DNA from: Limimaricola variabilis | GTDB lineage: Bacteria > Pseudomonadota > Alphaproteobacteria > Rhodobacterales > Rhodobacteraceae | DNA: 64,000 nt | Direction of reading: 5' to 3' | NCBI RefSeq assembly: GCF_014195545.1 | Contig: NZ_JACIBX010000013.1 | Coordinates: forward strand, 28,206-92,205 | Shown here: one piece after another, positions 54,966-63,634 of the stretch | How the letters are laid out: each line of letters starts with the position of its first letter | How positions within the stretch are numbered: the stretch's first letter is position 1 | Program-made: the position numbers and the translations under genes | The notes under the pieces: model-generated | What the model saw: the letters and a program-made list of their open reading frames with translations, nothing else | Databases searched by the model: none | Told to the model about the DNA's origin: nothing

Positions 54966-55405
54966 TGGGTGGCTCCTTTGCTAAGGGGCATGGAGAGGTC
55001 GGGGGTGTGCCGAGCCAGCCACATGCCGGCCAGCATGAAGGGCACGAAGATCAGCGTCCCGGTCGCCGCGATCGGCAGCGCGGTCAGCGCCGGGCCGGGG
55101 CAGAAGCCGCCGAGCCCCCAACCGGTGCCGAACAGCACTGCGCCGGTCAGCAGCTTGGGGTCGAGGTCGGTGCGGCTCGGAATGCGGAACTCGGTGTCGA
55201 AGAACGGGCGCGAGCGGCTGCGGGTGAGCCAGGCAAAGCCCGGTGCGGTCACCGCGATGGCGCCGCCCATGACGAAGGCGAGGCTTGGATCCCAGGTGCC
55301 GAACACGTCGAGGAAGTTCAGCACCTTGGCCGGGTCGGACATGCCGGAGATGATCAGGCCGAAGCCGAAGATCAGGCCGGAGAGAAGCGCAAAGATCTGT
55401 TTCAT
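54962..55405 (-). CDS. Half-size YeeE/YedE-family protein (second, PmpB-like)
   Basis: Encodes 147 residues with about four membrane helices. The cysteine motif GLGGFCPGPALTALP is at about residue 98. In the fused transporter near 4.2-5.3 kb the equivalent Cys motifs are on one chain. It starts one base after its partner gene with GGAGGCTGAG as ribosome site. It should form a complex with the preceding half protein and move a sulfur species such as thiosulfate or persulfide. Confidence 0.85.
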   Translation of the reverse strand: MKQIFALLSGLIFGFGLIISGMSDPAKVLNFLDVFGTWDPSLAFVMGGAIAVTAPGFAWLTRSRSRPFFDTEFRIPSRTDLDPKLLTGAVLFGTGWGLGGFCPGPALTALPIAATGTLIFVPFMLAGMWLARHTPDLSMPLSKGATQ

Positions 55406-55406
55406 C

Positions 55407-55841
55407 TCAGCCTCCGCTCAGGTGACGGGTGACGAAGACCGTGACGAAAGCCGCGGCCATGAAGGTGCCGGTGGCGACGATCGAGCGCATCGAGCCGCGG
55501 CTGATGCCGCAGACGCCGTGGCCGGAGGTGCAGCCATTGCCATAGGTGGCGCCGAAGCCCACGAGCAGGCCCGCGACCGCCATCAACACCGGGCTCGACG
55601 GCACCCATTGCTGCGGCCATTCGCCGGACACCACCAGCCAGATCGGCGCGGCGAGCAGCAGCCCCAGCACGAACAGCGCCGAGACGCCGCGCGCCTCGCC
55701 ATCGGTGGAGCGCGCGAAGATCCGCGAGGTGAGGCCGCTGATGCCGGCGATGCGGCCGTTCGTGGCCATCAGCAGCACCGCCGAGGCCCCGATCATCATG
55801 CCGCCCGCGAGCGACAGCCAGGGGGTGAACTCTGTTTCCAT
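55407..55841 (-). CDS. Half-size YeeE/YedE-family protein (first, PmpA-like)
   Basis: Encodes 144 residues with about four helices. The family motif [27 protein letters not shown] (key [12 protein letters not shown]) is at about residue 98 and has two cysteines. The start at 55841 has CGAGAG upstream. It is first in the sulfide operon and faces the ArsR-type regulator across tandem operator sites. Confidence 0.87.
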   Translation of the reverse strand: METEFTPWLSLAGGMMIGASAVLLMATNGRIAGISGLTSRIFARSTDGEARGVSALFVLGLLLAAPIWLVVSGEWPQQWVPSSPVLMAVAGLLVGFGATYGNGCTSGHGVCGISRGSMRSIVATGTFMAAAFVTVFVTRHLSGG

Positions 55842-55904
55842 CTCTCGACTCCGTGATACGACGGTCAACGCCGCCGGGCTTGTCTTGTTTCAGGACATCA
55901 ATAT

Positions 55905-55936
55905 ATTTGCTTGAATGAATATTCAATGGGTCGAAT
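55905..55936. promoter_or_regulatory. Tandem SqrR/BigR-type operators
   Basis: ATTC-AATGGGTC-GAAT (55921-55936) fits the ATTC-N8-GAAT rule reported for SqrR sites. Directly next to it, ATTT-GCTTGAAT-GAAT (55905-55920) is the same 16-base unit with one change. The second unit ends at the base before the regulator start codon, so both divergent genes should be repressed. Confidence 0.75.
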
Positions 55937-56239
55937 ATGAAAATCACTGACGATTTCCTCGAAGGCGACATCCAGGGCGCGGCGGCGCTGATGGGCATGC
56001 TGGCCTCCGAGGCGCGGCTGCAGATCCTGTGCCGCCTGCTGGACGGGGAGCGTTCGGTGGGGGATCTGGCGCAGGCCTGCGGCCTGTCGCAGCCGACCAT
56101 GTCGCAGCAGCTCAAGCGGCTGAAGGAGGCCGGTCTGGTCGATGGGCGGCGCGACGGGCAGACCATCTATTACAGCGTGAAGGGGCGCGAGGTCGCGGCC
56201 GTGCTCGAAACGTTGCACCAGCTCTACTGCACCCGCTGA
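55937..56239 (+). CDS. sqrR: ArsR-family persulfide-sensing repressor (SqrR/BigR type)
   Basis: Encodes 100 residues. ArsR winged helix with LASEARLQILCRLLDGERSVGDLAQACGLSQPTMSQQLKRL. Two cysteines, C32 and C98, are 66 residues apart, exactly as the reactive pair C41/C107 of Rhodobacter SqrR, which forms a tetrasulfide bridge. No metal-site cysteine pair of ArsR itself is present. It is divergent from the YeeE-half/persulfide-dioxygenase/SulP operon, with tandem operators between. It should release DNA when sulfane sulfur builds up. Confidence 0.9.
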   Translation: MKITDDFLEGDIQGAAALMGMLASEARLQILCRLLDGERSVGDLAQACGLSQPTMSQQLKRLKEAGLVDGRRDGQTIYYSVKGREVAAVLETLHQLYCTR

Positions 56240-56335
56240 CAATATTTGCCCGGCAGCGCTGGGCGTAGGGGCGGCAGGAGCCTATAGCCTCTCCCCGTCG
56301 CACCTGCGATGTATCGGCAGGTCCGGTTGGGCCGT

Positions 56336-56959
56336 TCAGACGGCGAGGAGCTTGCGATACATCTCGAGCAGGAAGGCCTCGGCGTCGGCGAACCGGTCCT
56401 TGGCCTTCTCCGGTGCGATCTCCTCGATCTGCACATCGAAATCGGCGTAGTGCTGCGTCGTGGCCCAGATCGAATACAGCAGGTGATGCGGGTCAACGGG
56501 CGCCATGCGGCCGGTCTGGATCCAGTCCTCCAGTACCGCGATCTTGGCGTTGTAGAGCTCCTTCAGCGGACCGAAGATCTCGCTCTTGGACTGCGGCAGG
56601 CCGCTCAGGATCTCGTTGGCGAAGAACTTGCTCTCCTTGGGAAAGTTCTTCGAGATGTCGAGCTTGCGCCGAATGTACTGGCAGATTTCCTCGACCGGCT
56701 CGCCATGCGGGCTGAGCATGTTCAGAGGCGCCATCCAGAGCTGCAGCGTGCGGGCCAGAAGCTCGCGGCGGATCGCGTCCTTGCTTTCGAAGTAATAAAG
56801 CAGGTTCGGCGTGGTAAGCCCGGCGGTCTTGGCGATCAGGTTGATCGAGGCGCCGGAGGAGCCGTGCTGGGCGAAGACTTCGAGCGCGGCGCCGAGGATC
56901 TGTTCGGTGTTCTTGCGCTGGATCCGGGTCTTGGGCTTCGTGCCCGCCATGCGTGCCAT
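56336..56959 (-). CDS. TetR-family regulator (RutR-like)
   Basis: Encodes 207 residues. The N-terminal helix-turn-helix region (TEQILGAALEVFAQHGSSGASINLIAKTAGLTTPNLLYYFESKDAI) is followed by an effector domain resembling RutR (FPKESKFFANEILSGLPQ, DPHHLLYSIWATTQHYADF). RutR senses uracil or thymine in other bacteria. Downstream of the F420 operon on the same strand but beyond a strong hairpin, it may or may not regulate it. The ATG at 56947 is an alternative start. Confidence 0.82.
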   Translation of the reverse strand: MARMAGTKPKTRIQRKNTEQILGAALEVFAQHGSSGASINLIAKTAGLTTPNLLYYFESKDAIRRELLARTLQLWMAPLNMLSPHGEPVEEICQYIRRKLDISKNFPKESKFFANEILSGLPQSKSEIFGPLKELYNAKIAVLEDWIQTGRMAPVDPHHLLYSIWATTQHYADFDVQIEEIAPEKAKDRFADAEAFLLEMYRKLLAV

Positions 56960-57052
56960 GAGCCGTCCAGCCCCTCGTAAAGGTCAATCCGCTTGCCCTA
57001 TTGCACAACTTAGACGGCAAGACCAGCGGTCGGATGGCAGGGGCGGACCGTT

Positions 57053-57080
57053 CCGGCGGGCGGGCTGAGCCGCCCGCCGG
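57053..57080 (-). terminator. Strong hairpin at the end of the F420 operon
   Basis: CCGGCGGGCGG-GCTGAG-CCGCCCGCCGG is a perfect 11-bp stem, 23 bases after the last operon stop codon. No T tract follows, but its strength and place suggest transcription ends here. Confidence 0.7.
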
Positions 57081-57103
57081 GGGTGTCTCGGAGCGCTGGG
57101 CCC

Positions 57104-58144
57104 TCAGGAAACGGCCTTCAGCTGGGTGACGTTGCCTGCATCCTTGCGGAAGGCGGGGATCACCGTGTCGCCGTAATCGGCGATGATCTTCTCCTCGTCG
57201 CCGCTGTCGAGATAGATGTTGAACTGCGTGGTCCCGGCTTCCTCGAGCTCGCGGATCTTGGCGATGTGCTCCTCAGGGGTGCCGAGCACGCAGAAGCTCT
57301 TGATGATGTCCTCGGTGATGAAGTCGAGATACGGGTTATCGCTCTGGCCGTGCTTGGAGTAGTCGTAGCCCTTGCGGTTCTCGATGTAGGAGGTGAGCGA
57401 GGAGGGCACCTGGTCGCTGTCGGCACCGTATTTCTCGACGATGTCGGCGACGTGGTTGCCGACCATGGCGGGGAACCACTTCACCTTCTCGATCGCCTCG
57501 TCGATCGGCCCGGTATGGGCCGGCGCGGCGGCCATCACCTTGTAGTTCGACATGTCGAGCCCGGCCTCGGTGCCGGCGTTCTTGGCCTGATCCGCGAGCC
57601 ACTTCACGATCTTCGGCTCGGCGATCTGCAGAACCACGCCGTCACCGACACGGCCGGCCGAGGCCAGCGCCTTGGGGCCGTAGGCACCGATCCAGACGGG
57701 CAGCTCGTAGCCGTCGGCCCAGGGGAACTTCACCGGCTCGGGGCATTCGCCATACTGCACTTCCTCGCCGCGGATCAGCGCCTTCACCACGTGGGTGAAC
57801 TCCTCGAGCCGCTTGAGCGTCGAGGGCTTCTTGCCCATCACGCGCACCGCGCTGTCGCCGCGGCCGAGGCCGATGTCGAAGCGGCCGCCGGACTGCTTGG
57901 CGAGCGAGCCGAACAGCGAGGCCGCGACCGACCACTCGCGCGAGTTCGGGTTGGTCACCAGCGGGCCGAAGCGCATCTTGGTGGTGTGCTCCATGCACAT
58001 CGCCATGGCGACGAAGCTCTCGCGCCACAGGATGTGGCTGTCGTAGAACCAGCAATAGTCGAAGCCCGCGTTCTCGGCCTGACGGACCAGGGCACGGGCG
58101 CGTTCGGGCTCGACGAAGCCCTTGAAGCAGATGCCGAATTCCAT
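57104..58144 (-). CDS. Luciferase-like (LLM) F420-dependent oxidoreductase
   Basis: Encodes 346 residues with GGGAGGAAA before the start. The bacterial-luciferase-like barrel is visible: MEFGICFKGFVEP, FDYCWFYDSHILWRE, MRFGPLVTNPNSREW and RFDIGLGRGDSAVRVMG (the cofactor-phosphate region), then LPVWIGAYGPKALA. Proteins of this kind resemble methylene-tetrahydromethanopterin reductase. Because it is the last gene of a complete F420 operon it very likely uses F420 rather than FMN. Substrate unknown. It is the only evident F420 user in the window apart from the NADP oxidoreductase. Confidence 0.85.
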   Translation of the reverse strand: MEFGICFKGFVEPERARALVRQAENAGFDYCWFYDSHILWRESFVAMAMCMEHTTKMRFGPLVTNPNSREWSVAASLFGSLAKQSGGRFDIGLGRGDSAVRVMGKKPSTLKRLEEFTHVVKALIRGEEVQYGECPEPVKFPWADGYELPVWIGAYGPKALASAGRVGDGVVLQIAEPKIVKWLADQAKNAGTEAGLDMSNYKVMAAAPAHTGPIDEAIEKVKWFPAMVGNHVADIVEKYGADSDQVPSSLTSYIENRKGYDYSKHGQSDNPYLDFITEDIIKSFCVLGTPEEHIAKIRELEEAGTTQFNIYLDSGDEEKIIADYGDTVIPAFRKDAGNVTQLKAVS

Positions 58145-58185
58145 GTGATTTTTCCTCCCTAGAAAATTGATGGTCTCTTGTTCGT

Positions 58186-58854
58186 TCAGTGATCGGGCGG
58201 GCAGATGCGGATGCCCGCATGGCTGAAGGGCACCGCTTTCGAGATGTTCAGCCGGATCAGGATCGGGGTGATCGCTTCGATGCAGCGCGCCGATTGCGCG
58301 TCGCCCGCGTTGTAGGCCTCGACGCCGAGCTTGCGCACGAGCTCGATCACCTTCTTGCGGGCCTCGAGGCTGTTGCCGCAGACGAGGATGTCGCAGTTGA
58401 TCGACTGGTCGAGCGCCTTCAGCGTCACCGCCGAGACGTTGTGCAGCGCGCCGATCACCGGGATCTCGTCGCCCAAGAGCGCCTGCGCGGCCTCGGTGGC
58501 CGAGCCCTCGGGCGGCATGGCCACCTTCTTAGGGTCGCCCTCGGCGAGCGGCACCACGATGTCGACGAGGATCTTGCCCGCGAGCGCGGGCTTGAGCGCC
58601 TCGAGCGTCGCGTTGTGGGCCGAGAAGGGGACCGCGAGGATCACCATTTCCTCGGCGGCGGCGGTGGCACCCTCGTTGTCGAGGCCACGGATCTTCGCCG
58701 CGTCCGAGGGCAGCTGTGCCTGCAGTTCCTCGGCGATGGCGGCGGCGCGCACGCCGTCGCGGCCGCCGAGAACCACCTCGACGCCGGCCCGCGCGAAGCG
58801 CAGCGCGAGGCCCTGTCCCTGCGGTCCCGTGCCGCCAATGATCGCGATAGTCAT
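58186..58854 (-). CDS. fno: F420:NADP oxidoreductase
   Basis: Encodes 222 residues. The N-terminal Rossmann motif [21 protein letters not shown] and the NADP-phosphate contact GGRDGVRAA (Arg in place of acidic residue) are typical of NpdG/Fno. Later motifs [10 protein letters not shown] and [11 protein letters not shown] complete the family pattern. It transfers hydride between NADPH and F420. It starts by ATGA overlap with cofE. Confidence 0.9.
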   Translation of the reverse strand: MTIAIIGGTGPQGQGLALRFARAGVEVVLGGRDGVRAAAIAEELQAQLPSDAAKIRGLDNEGATAAAEEMVILAVPFSAHNATLEALKPALAGKILVDIVVPLAEGDPKKVAMPPEGSATEAAQALLGDEIPVIGALHNVSAVTLKALDQSINCDILVCGNSLEARKKVIELVRKLGVEAYNAGDAQSARCIEAITPILIRLNISKAVPFSHAGIRICPPDH

Positions 58855-59624
58855 CTGAACATGTCCTCTTGTTTCTTGCGTAGGATGTCGGCGCCGCGGC
58901 TCTCGGCGGGCGTCCAGTCGAGACCGCGCAGCAGCACCGCGGGCGTCTTGCCGTCCTTGCGCACCACGAGGCCCGAGGCGGCGGCGATCTCGTCGGCCAG
59001 CGCCGGTTCGGTCACCTGCAGGGGGCGGCCCCAGGCATCGGTGTTGCCCTGCTCGCGGATCGTCGCGGGCACCTTCGACAGGCCGATCGCGACGTTCACC
59101 TGTCCCAGCCGCCAGGGCCGGCCGAAGGTGTCGGTCATCACCACGCCGATTTCGGCGCCGAAACGGGCCTTTAGCGCCTCGCGCAGCGCCGCGCAGCTCG
59201 CATCCGGGTCGGGCGGCAGCACCATAACGGCGCTTTCCTCGCCGAAATTCGATTCATCGACCGCCGCGTTGGCCGAGATGAAGCCGAGCCGATGCTCGCA
59301 GATCATCGTGCCTTCGTTCTGATCGGGGCGGCGGAAGGAGCGGACCACGCGAGTGCTCTCGCGCAGCACCACCTCGACTTTGCGGGGGTCCTTGTTCAGC
59401 TCCTCGGCGTAGCGAAGCGCCTCCTCGGAAGGCGTCACCGTGTCGAGCGGAATGATGCAGCCTTCGGCCTTGGAAAAGATCTTCTGCGCGACGCACAGGA
59501 CGTCGCCGTGACGCAGGCCGAGATCGGCGGCGTCGAGCCGGTCGCCGATGATCGCGGCGAGATCGTCGCCGTTGCGGATGTCGGGGATGCCGGGGATGGC
59601 GGTGAGCGAGACGGAAAGGCTCAT
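58851..59624 (-). CDS. cofE: Coenzyme F420-0:L-glutamate ligase
   Basis: Encodes 257 residues, the length of stand-alone CofE. Family motifs: [16 protein letters not shown] near residue 40, [19 protein letters not shown] at about residue 108, [21 protein letters not shown] at about 160. It adds glutamates to F420-0. There is no C-terminal flavin-reductase domain as found in the actinobacterial FbiB. It starts by ATGA overlap with cofC. Confidence 0.93.
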   Translation of the reverse strand: MSLSVSLTAIPGIPDIRNGDDLAAIIGDRLDAADLGLRHGDVLCVAQKIFSKAEGCIIPLDTVTPSEEALRYAEELNKDPRKVEVVLRESTRVVRSFRRPDQNEGTMICEHRLGFISANAAVDESNFGEESAVMVLPPDPDASCAALREALKARFGAEIGVVMTDTFGRPWRLGQVNVAIGLSKVPATIREQGNTDAWGRPLQVTEPALADEIAAASGLVVRKDGKTPAVLLRGLDWTPAESRGADILRKKQEDMFR

Positions 59625-60268
59625 TGCGCGTTCTCCTGACGCAGGTGGCGCAGATGGCCCGTGGGCAGGTGGTGCAGGTCGGCGACGGTGTCGATGTCGA
59701 CGCGCAGGCTGCCAAGCGGCATCATCACCGGTGTGAGGCCCGCCGCCTCGGCGGCGCGGCGGTGCCGGATCGTCGACTTCGCGCCGTAGGCAAAGGCGAA
59801 GGGGCAGGGCAGCGGCACCATCAGCGCGTTGGTGCCTAGGTCCTTGGCCGGGCAGATCACCGCCGTCGCGTCCTCGAGCGGGTGGTCGAGCAGCCAGGCC
59901 AGATCGACCGGGTCGGGATCGGCGAGATCGCCAGGCAGGACGCAGAGCGCGTCGTAGCCGTGCGTCGTGGCCCAGTTTGCCGCCGCTTCCACAGCCAGCG
60001 ACAGCGACGCCGCGCCACCATCGTCGATGACCCTCAGGCCGAGCGTCTCGGCCTCCTCGCGAATGGTCGGGCTTGCGCTGACCACGGCGAGATCGATCTG
60101 CGGTCCGAGCCCCTCGATGGCATCGCGCAGCCGGTTCACCGTCACCCGGAACAGGCTCAGCGCCAACTGCCCGCGCTCCTCCGGCGTCAGCGCGAGGCCG
60201 AGCCGGGTCTTGGCGTCGCGCGGATCCTTCATCGGAATCGCGACGAGCCGCTTGCCCGCGGTGTTCAT
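59621..60268 (-). CDS. cofC: Phospholactate-type guanylyltransferase (CofC)
   Basis: Encodes 215 residues. CofC motifs: VAIPMKDPRDAKTRLGLALTPEER at the N-terminus, VLPGDLADPDP at about residue 109 (metal-binding Asp), DLGTNALMVPLP and FAYGAKSTIRHRRAAEAAG. It joins GTP to a three-carbon phosphorylated acid (2-phospholactate, 3-phosphoglycerate or phosphoenolpyruvate depending on organism) to make the CofD donor. ATGA overlaps on both ends. Confidence 0.92.
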   Translation of the reverse strand: MNTAGKRLVAIPMKDPRDAKTRLGLALTPEERGQLALSLFRVTVNRLRDAIEGLGPQIDLAVVSASPTIREEAETLGLRVIDDGGAASLSLAVEAAANWATTHGYDALCVLPGDLADPDPVDLAWLLDHPLEDATAVICPAKDLGTNALMVPLPCPFAFAYGAKSTIRHRRAAEAAGLTPVMMPLGSLRVDIDTVADLHHLPTGHLRHLRQENAQ

Positions 60269-61221
60269 GCCATTGCCTCCGCCGGGGTGAAGGCGAGATC
60301 GAGGATCTCGCGCGCCAGCCGGGCCTTGTCGGCCTGCGATTTCATCAGGATGTCGCTGTAATGCGGGGCGGGGCCCTCGGCCGCGATCTCCGCCGCAAGG
60401 GCATCATCGGCATGGTCGATGACCAGTCGGTCGGCCAGCGTGCGGTAGCGCCGGGCGACCCCGAGCGCGTCGGCGCGCAGGCCGAGCGAGGCCATCATCC
60501 GGTCGGCCGGGCCCTTGACCACGCGCCCGTCGATAAATGGGCTGACCGCGATCTTCGGCGCGGTGGCGGCGCGCAGCGCCTCCGTGATCCCGGGCACGCC
60601 GAGGATCGGCGCGATGCTCACCAGCGGGTTCGACGGCGCGATGACGATCAGGTCGGCCGCGGTGATCGCGGCCAGCGCCTCGGGCGTCGGGCGGGCCATG
60701 TCCATGCCGGAAAATGCGATCTCGCGGATCTCCGGGGCGCAGCGCTCGCGCACGAAATATTCCTGAAAGCTCAGCCAGCGGCCATCGGTGGTGCGCAGCC
60801 GGGTCTGCACCACGTCGTCGGTGGGCAGCAGGATCGCAGGTGTGACGCCGAAGGCGCGGGCCACGTCACGGGCAATGTCGGAGGGCCGGTCCCCCCGCGC
60901 GCGCCGCATCGTGCGGTGGATGTGCAGACCGAAATCGCGGTCGCCGAGCGACATCCACGTCTCGGCGCCCAAGAGCTTCAGCGTCTCCAGCGCCCGGTGC
61001 CCCTCATCGGCGACGCCCCAGCCCTGCGCGCGGTCGATCCGCCCGGCGAGGCTGTAGGTCAGCGTGTCGATATCGGGCGAGACCCACAGCCCGTGGAAGC
61101 TCTCGTCATCGGCGACGTTGCCGATCACCGTCAGCGCCACGTCGTCATGGGCGGCAAGCCCCTCGGCCATCTTGGCGCCACCGACGCCACCGGCCAGCAG
61201 GCAGACCTTGCGCGGGTTCAT
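60265..61221 (-). CDS. cofD: F420-0 synthase (2-phospho-L-lactate transferase)
   Basis: Encodes 318 residues. Signature motifs: LLAGGVGGAKMAEGL at the N-terminus, TVIGNVADDESFHGLWVSPDIDTLTYSLAG at about residue 31, LGDRDFGLHIHR at about residue 92, and VIAPSNPLVSIAPILGVPG at about residue 192. It joins the CofC product to the deazaflavin Fo. Overlaps its neighbours by ATGA. Confidence 0.93.
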   Translation of the reverse strand: MNPRKVCLLAGGVGGAKMAEGLAAHDDVALTVIGNVADDESFHGLWVSPDIDTLTYSLAGRIDRAQGWGVADEGHRALETLKLLGAETWMSLGDRDFGLHIHRTMRRARGDRPSDIARDVARAFGVTPAILLPTDDVVQTRLRTTDGRWLSFQEYFVRERCAPEIREIAFSGMDMARPTPEALAAITAADLIVIAPSNPLVSIAPILGVPGITEALRAATAPKIAVSPFIDGRVVKGPADRMMASLGLRADALGVARRYRTLADRLVIDHADDALAAEIAAEGPAPHYSDILMKSQADKARLAREILDLAFTPAEAMA

Positions 61222-62495
61222 TGCGCAGCCTCGACCGAGGCAGCGGGCCGCTCGGGGAACATCTCGAGGAAGGCCAGCGGATCACGGCCGTTGCGGTCCA
61301 CGAGCGGCGCCAGTTCCTCGGGATCATGATGCTCGAACACCTCGCGCGTCTCGTAGACGGTGTTGCGGCGCACCGGCACGCGGCCCGCGGCGCGGATCAT
61401 CCGCACCAGCTCCTTCGCAGTGATCTCCTGCCCGTGGTCGGAGCCCGCGGCGCGCGAGATGCTCTCGTTCATCAGCGTGCCGCCCAGATCGTTGACCCCG
61501 CGCGACAGCATCTCCTGCGCCCGCGCCGCACCGAGCTTTGTCCAGCTCACCTGGATGTTGTCGATCCAGCCATGCAACATGATCCGCGACACCGCGTGCA
61601 TCAGGTCGACCTCGCGCGCGGTCGGGCCGGGGCGCACCTTGTCGGGGTTCTGGGCGTAGAGCGGCGAGTCGGTGTGCACGAAGGAAAGCGGCACCAACTC
61701 GGTGAAGCCGCCGGTGTCCTTCTGGATGTCGCGCAGGAGCGCGATATGCGCGGCCCAATGCTCGGGCGCATCGACATGACCGTACATGATGGTGGCCGTC
61801 GTCGGGATGCCGACCTCATGCGCGGTGCGGATGATCTCGACCCAGCGCTCGGCCGAGAGCTTATTGGTGGTGAGCTGCATCCGGACCTCGGTGTCGAGGA
61901 TCTCGGCCGCCGTGCCGGGCATCGAATCGAGGCCGGCTTCCTTCAGATCGGTCAGGAAATCGCGGTAGGACATCTTGGTCTTGGAGGCGCCGTACCAGAT
62001 CTCGAAGGGCGAGAAGGCATGGATGTGCATGCCGGGCAGTGCCGTCTTGATGGCGCGGATGATCTGCCGGTAGTAGGTCCCCTCCATCTTCGGGTGCAGC
62101 CCGCCCTGGATGCAGACCTCGGTCGCGCCGCGATCCCAGGCCTGCTGCGCGCGCTCTACGATCTGCGCAGGTTCGAGCCATTCGGCGGATTTGTCCTCGG
62201 TGCGCTTGGCGAAGCCGCAGAACCTGCAGCCCATGTAGCAGATGTTGGTGAAGTTGATGTTGCGGTTCACCACGAAGCTCACCCGGTCGCCATTGGCGCG
62301 GCGGCGCAGCGTGTCGGCGGTGCGGTAGACGGCGTCGATATCCGCCCCCTCGGCGCGGAACAGGGCCACGCCCTCTTCGGTGCTCACCTCGCCGCCCGAG
62401 AGCGCCTTTTCGAGGATCGCGCGGATCGGGTCGGATGCGCCGCCCACGGCGGCGGGATCGCAGGCGAACTGCCGGGTCGTCGACTGGAAGGTCAT
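61218..62495 (-). CDS. cofH: Fo synthase subunit 2 (radical SAM)
   Basis: Encodes 425 residues from an ATG overlapping the cofG stop. The radical-SAM cluster motif is CYMGCRFCGFA at about residue 85, followed by the CofH segment CIQGGLHPKMEGTYY, IHAFSPFEIWYG, and LDSMPGTAAEIL. It couples a tyrosine-derived ring to the ribityl-uracil precursor during Fo synthesis. It is separate from CofG, unlike the fused FbiC of actinobacteria. Confidence 0.93.
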   Translation of the reverse strand: MTFQSTTRQFACDPAAVGGASDPIRAILEKALSGGEVSTEEGVALFRAEGADIDAVYRTADTLRRRANGDRVSFVVNRNINFTNICYMGCRFCGFAKRTEDKSAEWLEPAQIVERAQQAWDRGATEVCIQGGLHPKMEGTYYRQIIRAIKTALPGMHIHAFSPFEIWYGASKTKMSYRDFLTDLKEAGLDSMPGTAAEILDTEVRMQLTTNKLSAERWVEIIRTAHEVGIPTTATIMYGHVDAPEHWAAHIALLRDIQKDTGGFTELVPLSFVHTDSPLYAQNPDKVRPGPTAREVDLMHAVSRIMLHGWIDNIQVSWTKLGAARAQEMLSRGVNDLGGTLMNESISRAAGSDHGQEITAKELVRMIRAAGRVPVRRNTVYETREVFEHHDPEELAPLVDRNGRDPLAFLEMFPERPAASVEAAQ

Positions 62496-63634
62496 GCTGT
62501 CTCTCCGATGTGCCGCTGCTCGCGCGCCAGCCCTTCGCCCCCGGCCATGCCGAGTGCCCGGGCCCGCACGGACGGGTTGATGAAGCCCGAGTCGCCGGTG
62601 AGGTATCTCGGGTAGACGGTGAGCCTTTCGCGCAGCTCGAACCCGGCCTCGGCGCAGGACCGGGCGAGGGCGCGGATCTCGGGCCATTCGTGCTGCGGGT
62701 TGATGAAGTCGATGGTGACCGGGGAAATGCCGCCCCAATCGTTTATGCCCGCGTCGAGATAGGCGATGTGCCGCGCGCTCAGGTTCGGCGGCGCCTGCAG
62801 GCTGATCTCTGGCGACAGGATGATCCGCGCCGCCGCGATGGTGCGCAGCATGTCCTCGAGGCCGGGCTCGGGGTGGTTGGCCATCTCGATGTCGGGCTTG
62901 CGCTGGAAGTTCTGGATGATGACCTCCTGCACGTGGCCGTGACGCGCATGGGCGGCATTGATCGCCTCCAGCGCCTCGATCCGCTCCGCCCAGGTCTCGC
63001 CGATGCCGATCAGCAACCCGGTGGTGAAGGGCACGCGCTTCTCGCCCGCCCGCTCCAGCGTGCGCAGCCGCTGCACCGGCGTCTTGTCGGGGCAGGCGTA
63101 ATGCGGCTGGCCCTTGCGGGTCAGGCGGCGGCTGACGGTTTCGAGCATCATGCCCATCGAGGCCGAGACCGGCTTGAGCGTGTCGATCTCGTCATCGGTG
63201 AGCGTGCCGGCGTTGACATGCGGCAGCAGGCTGGTCTCGCGCAGCACCAGCGCACACATGTCGCGCAGGTAGTCGGTCAGCTTCGAATAACCCAGCCGTT
63301 CCAGCCCCTTGCGCGCCGCCTCATAGCGCAGCTCGGGTTTTTCTCCGAGGCTGAACAGCAGCTCCTTGCAGCCCTCGCGCTCGCCGCGCAGCGCCTCGGC
63401 GAGCACCTGTTCGGGCGTCATGATCCGCGCCTCGGGCGAGGAGGGATGCTTGACGAAGGTGCAGTAGCCGCAGGTGTCGCGGCACATGTTGGTTAGCGGC
63501 ACGAAGGCCTTGCGCGAGTAGGTGACCGTGCGGCCCCAGGCCGCGTCGCGGATCTGGCGGGCGCTGGCCATCAGGGCATCGAGATCCCCTGTTTCGGCCA
63601 TCGCGGCGCCGGTGCTGGGCAAGTGGCTGGTCAT
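62492..63634 (-). CDS. cofG: Fo synthase subunit 1 (radical SAM)
   Basis: Encodes 380 residues from the ATG at 63634 with GGAGGAGA upstream. Radical-SAM motif CRDTCGYCTF at about residue 51, then LFSLGEKPELRY, LLPHVNAGTLT, ASMGMMLETVS, and TGLLIGIGETWAERIEALEAI. It closes the deazaflavin ring with CofH. First gene of the seven-gene F420 operon. Confidence 0.93.
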   Translation of the reverse strand: MTSHLPSTGAAMAETGDLDALMASARQIRDAAWGRTVTYSRKAFVPLTNMCRDTCGYCTFVKHPSSPEARIMTPEQVLAEALRGEREGCKELLFSLGEKPELRYEAARKGLERLGYSKLTDYLRDMCALVLRETSLLPHVNAGTLTDDEIDTLKPVSASMGMMLETVSRRLTRKGQPHYACPDKTPVQRLRTLERAGEKRVPFTTGLLIGIGETWAERIEALEAINAAHARHGHVQEVIIQNFQRKPDIEMANHPEPGLEDMLRTIAAARIILSPEISLQAPPNLSARHIAYLDAGINDWGGISPVTIDFINPQHEWPEIRALARSCAEAGFELRERLTVYPRYLTGDSGFINPSVRARALGMAGGEGLAREQRHIGETA

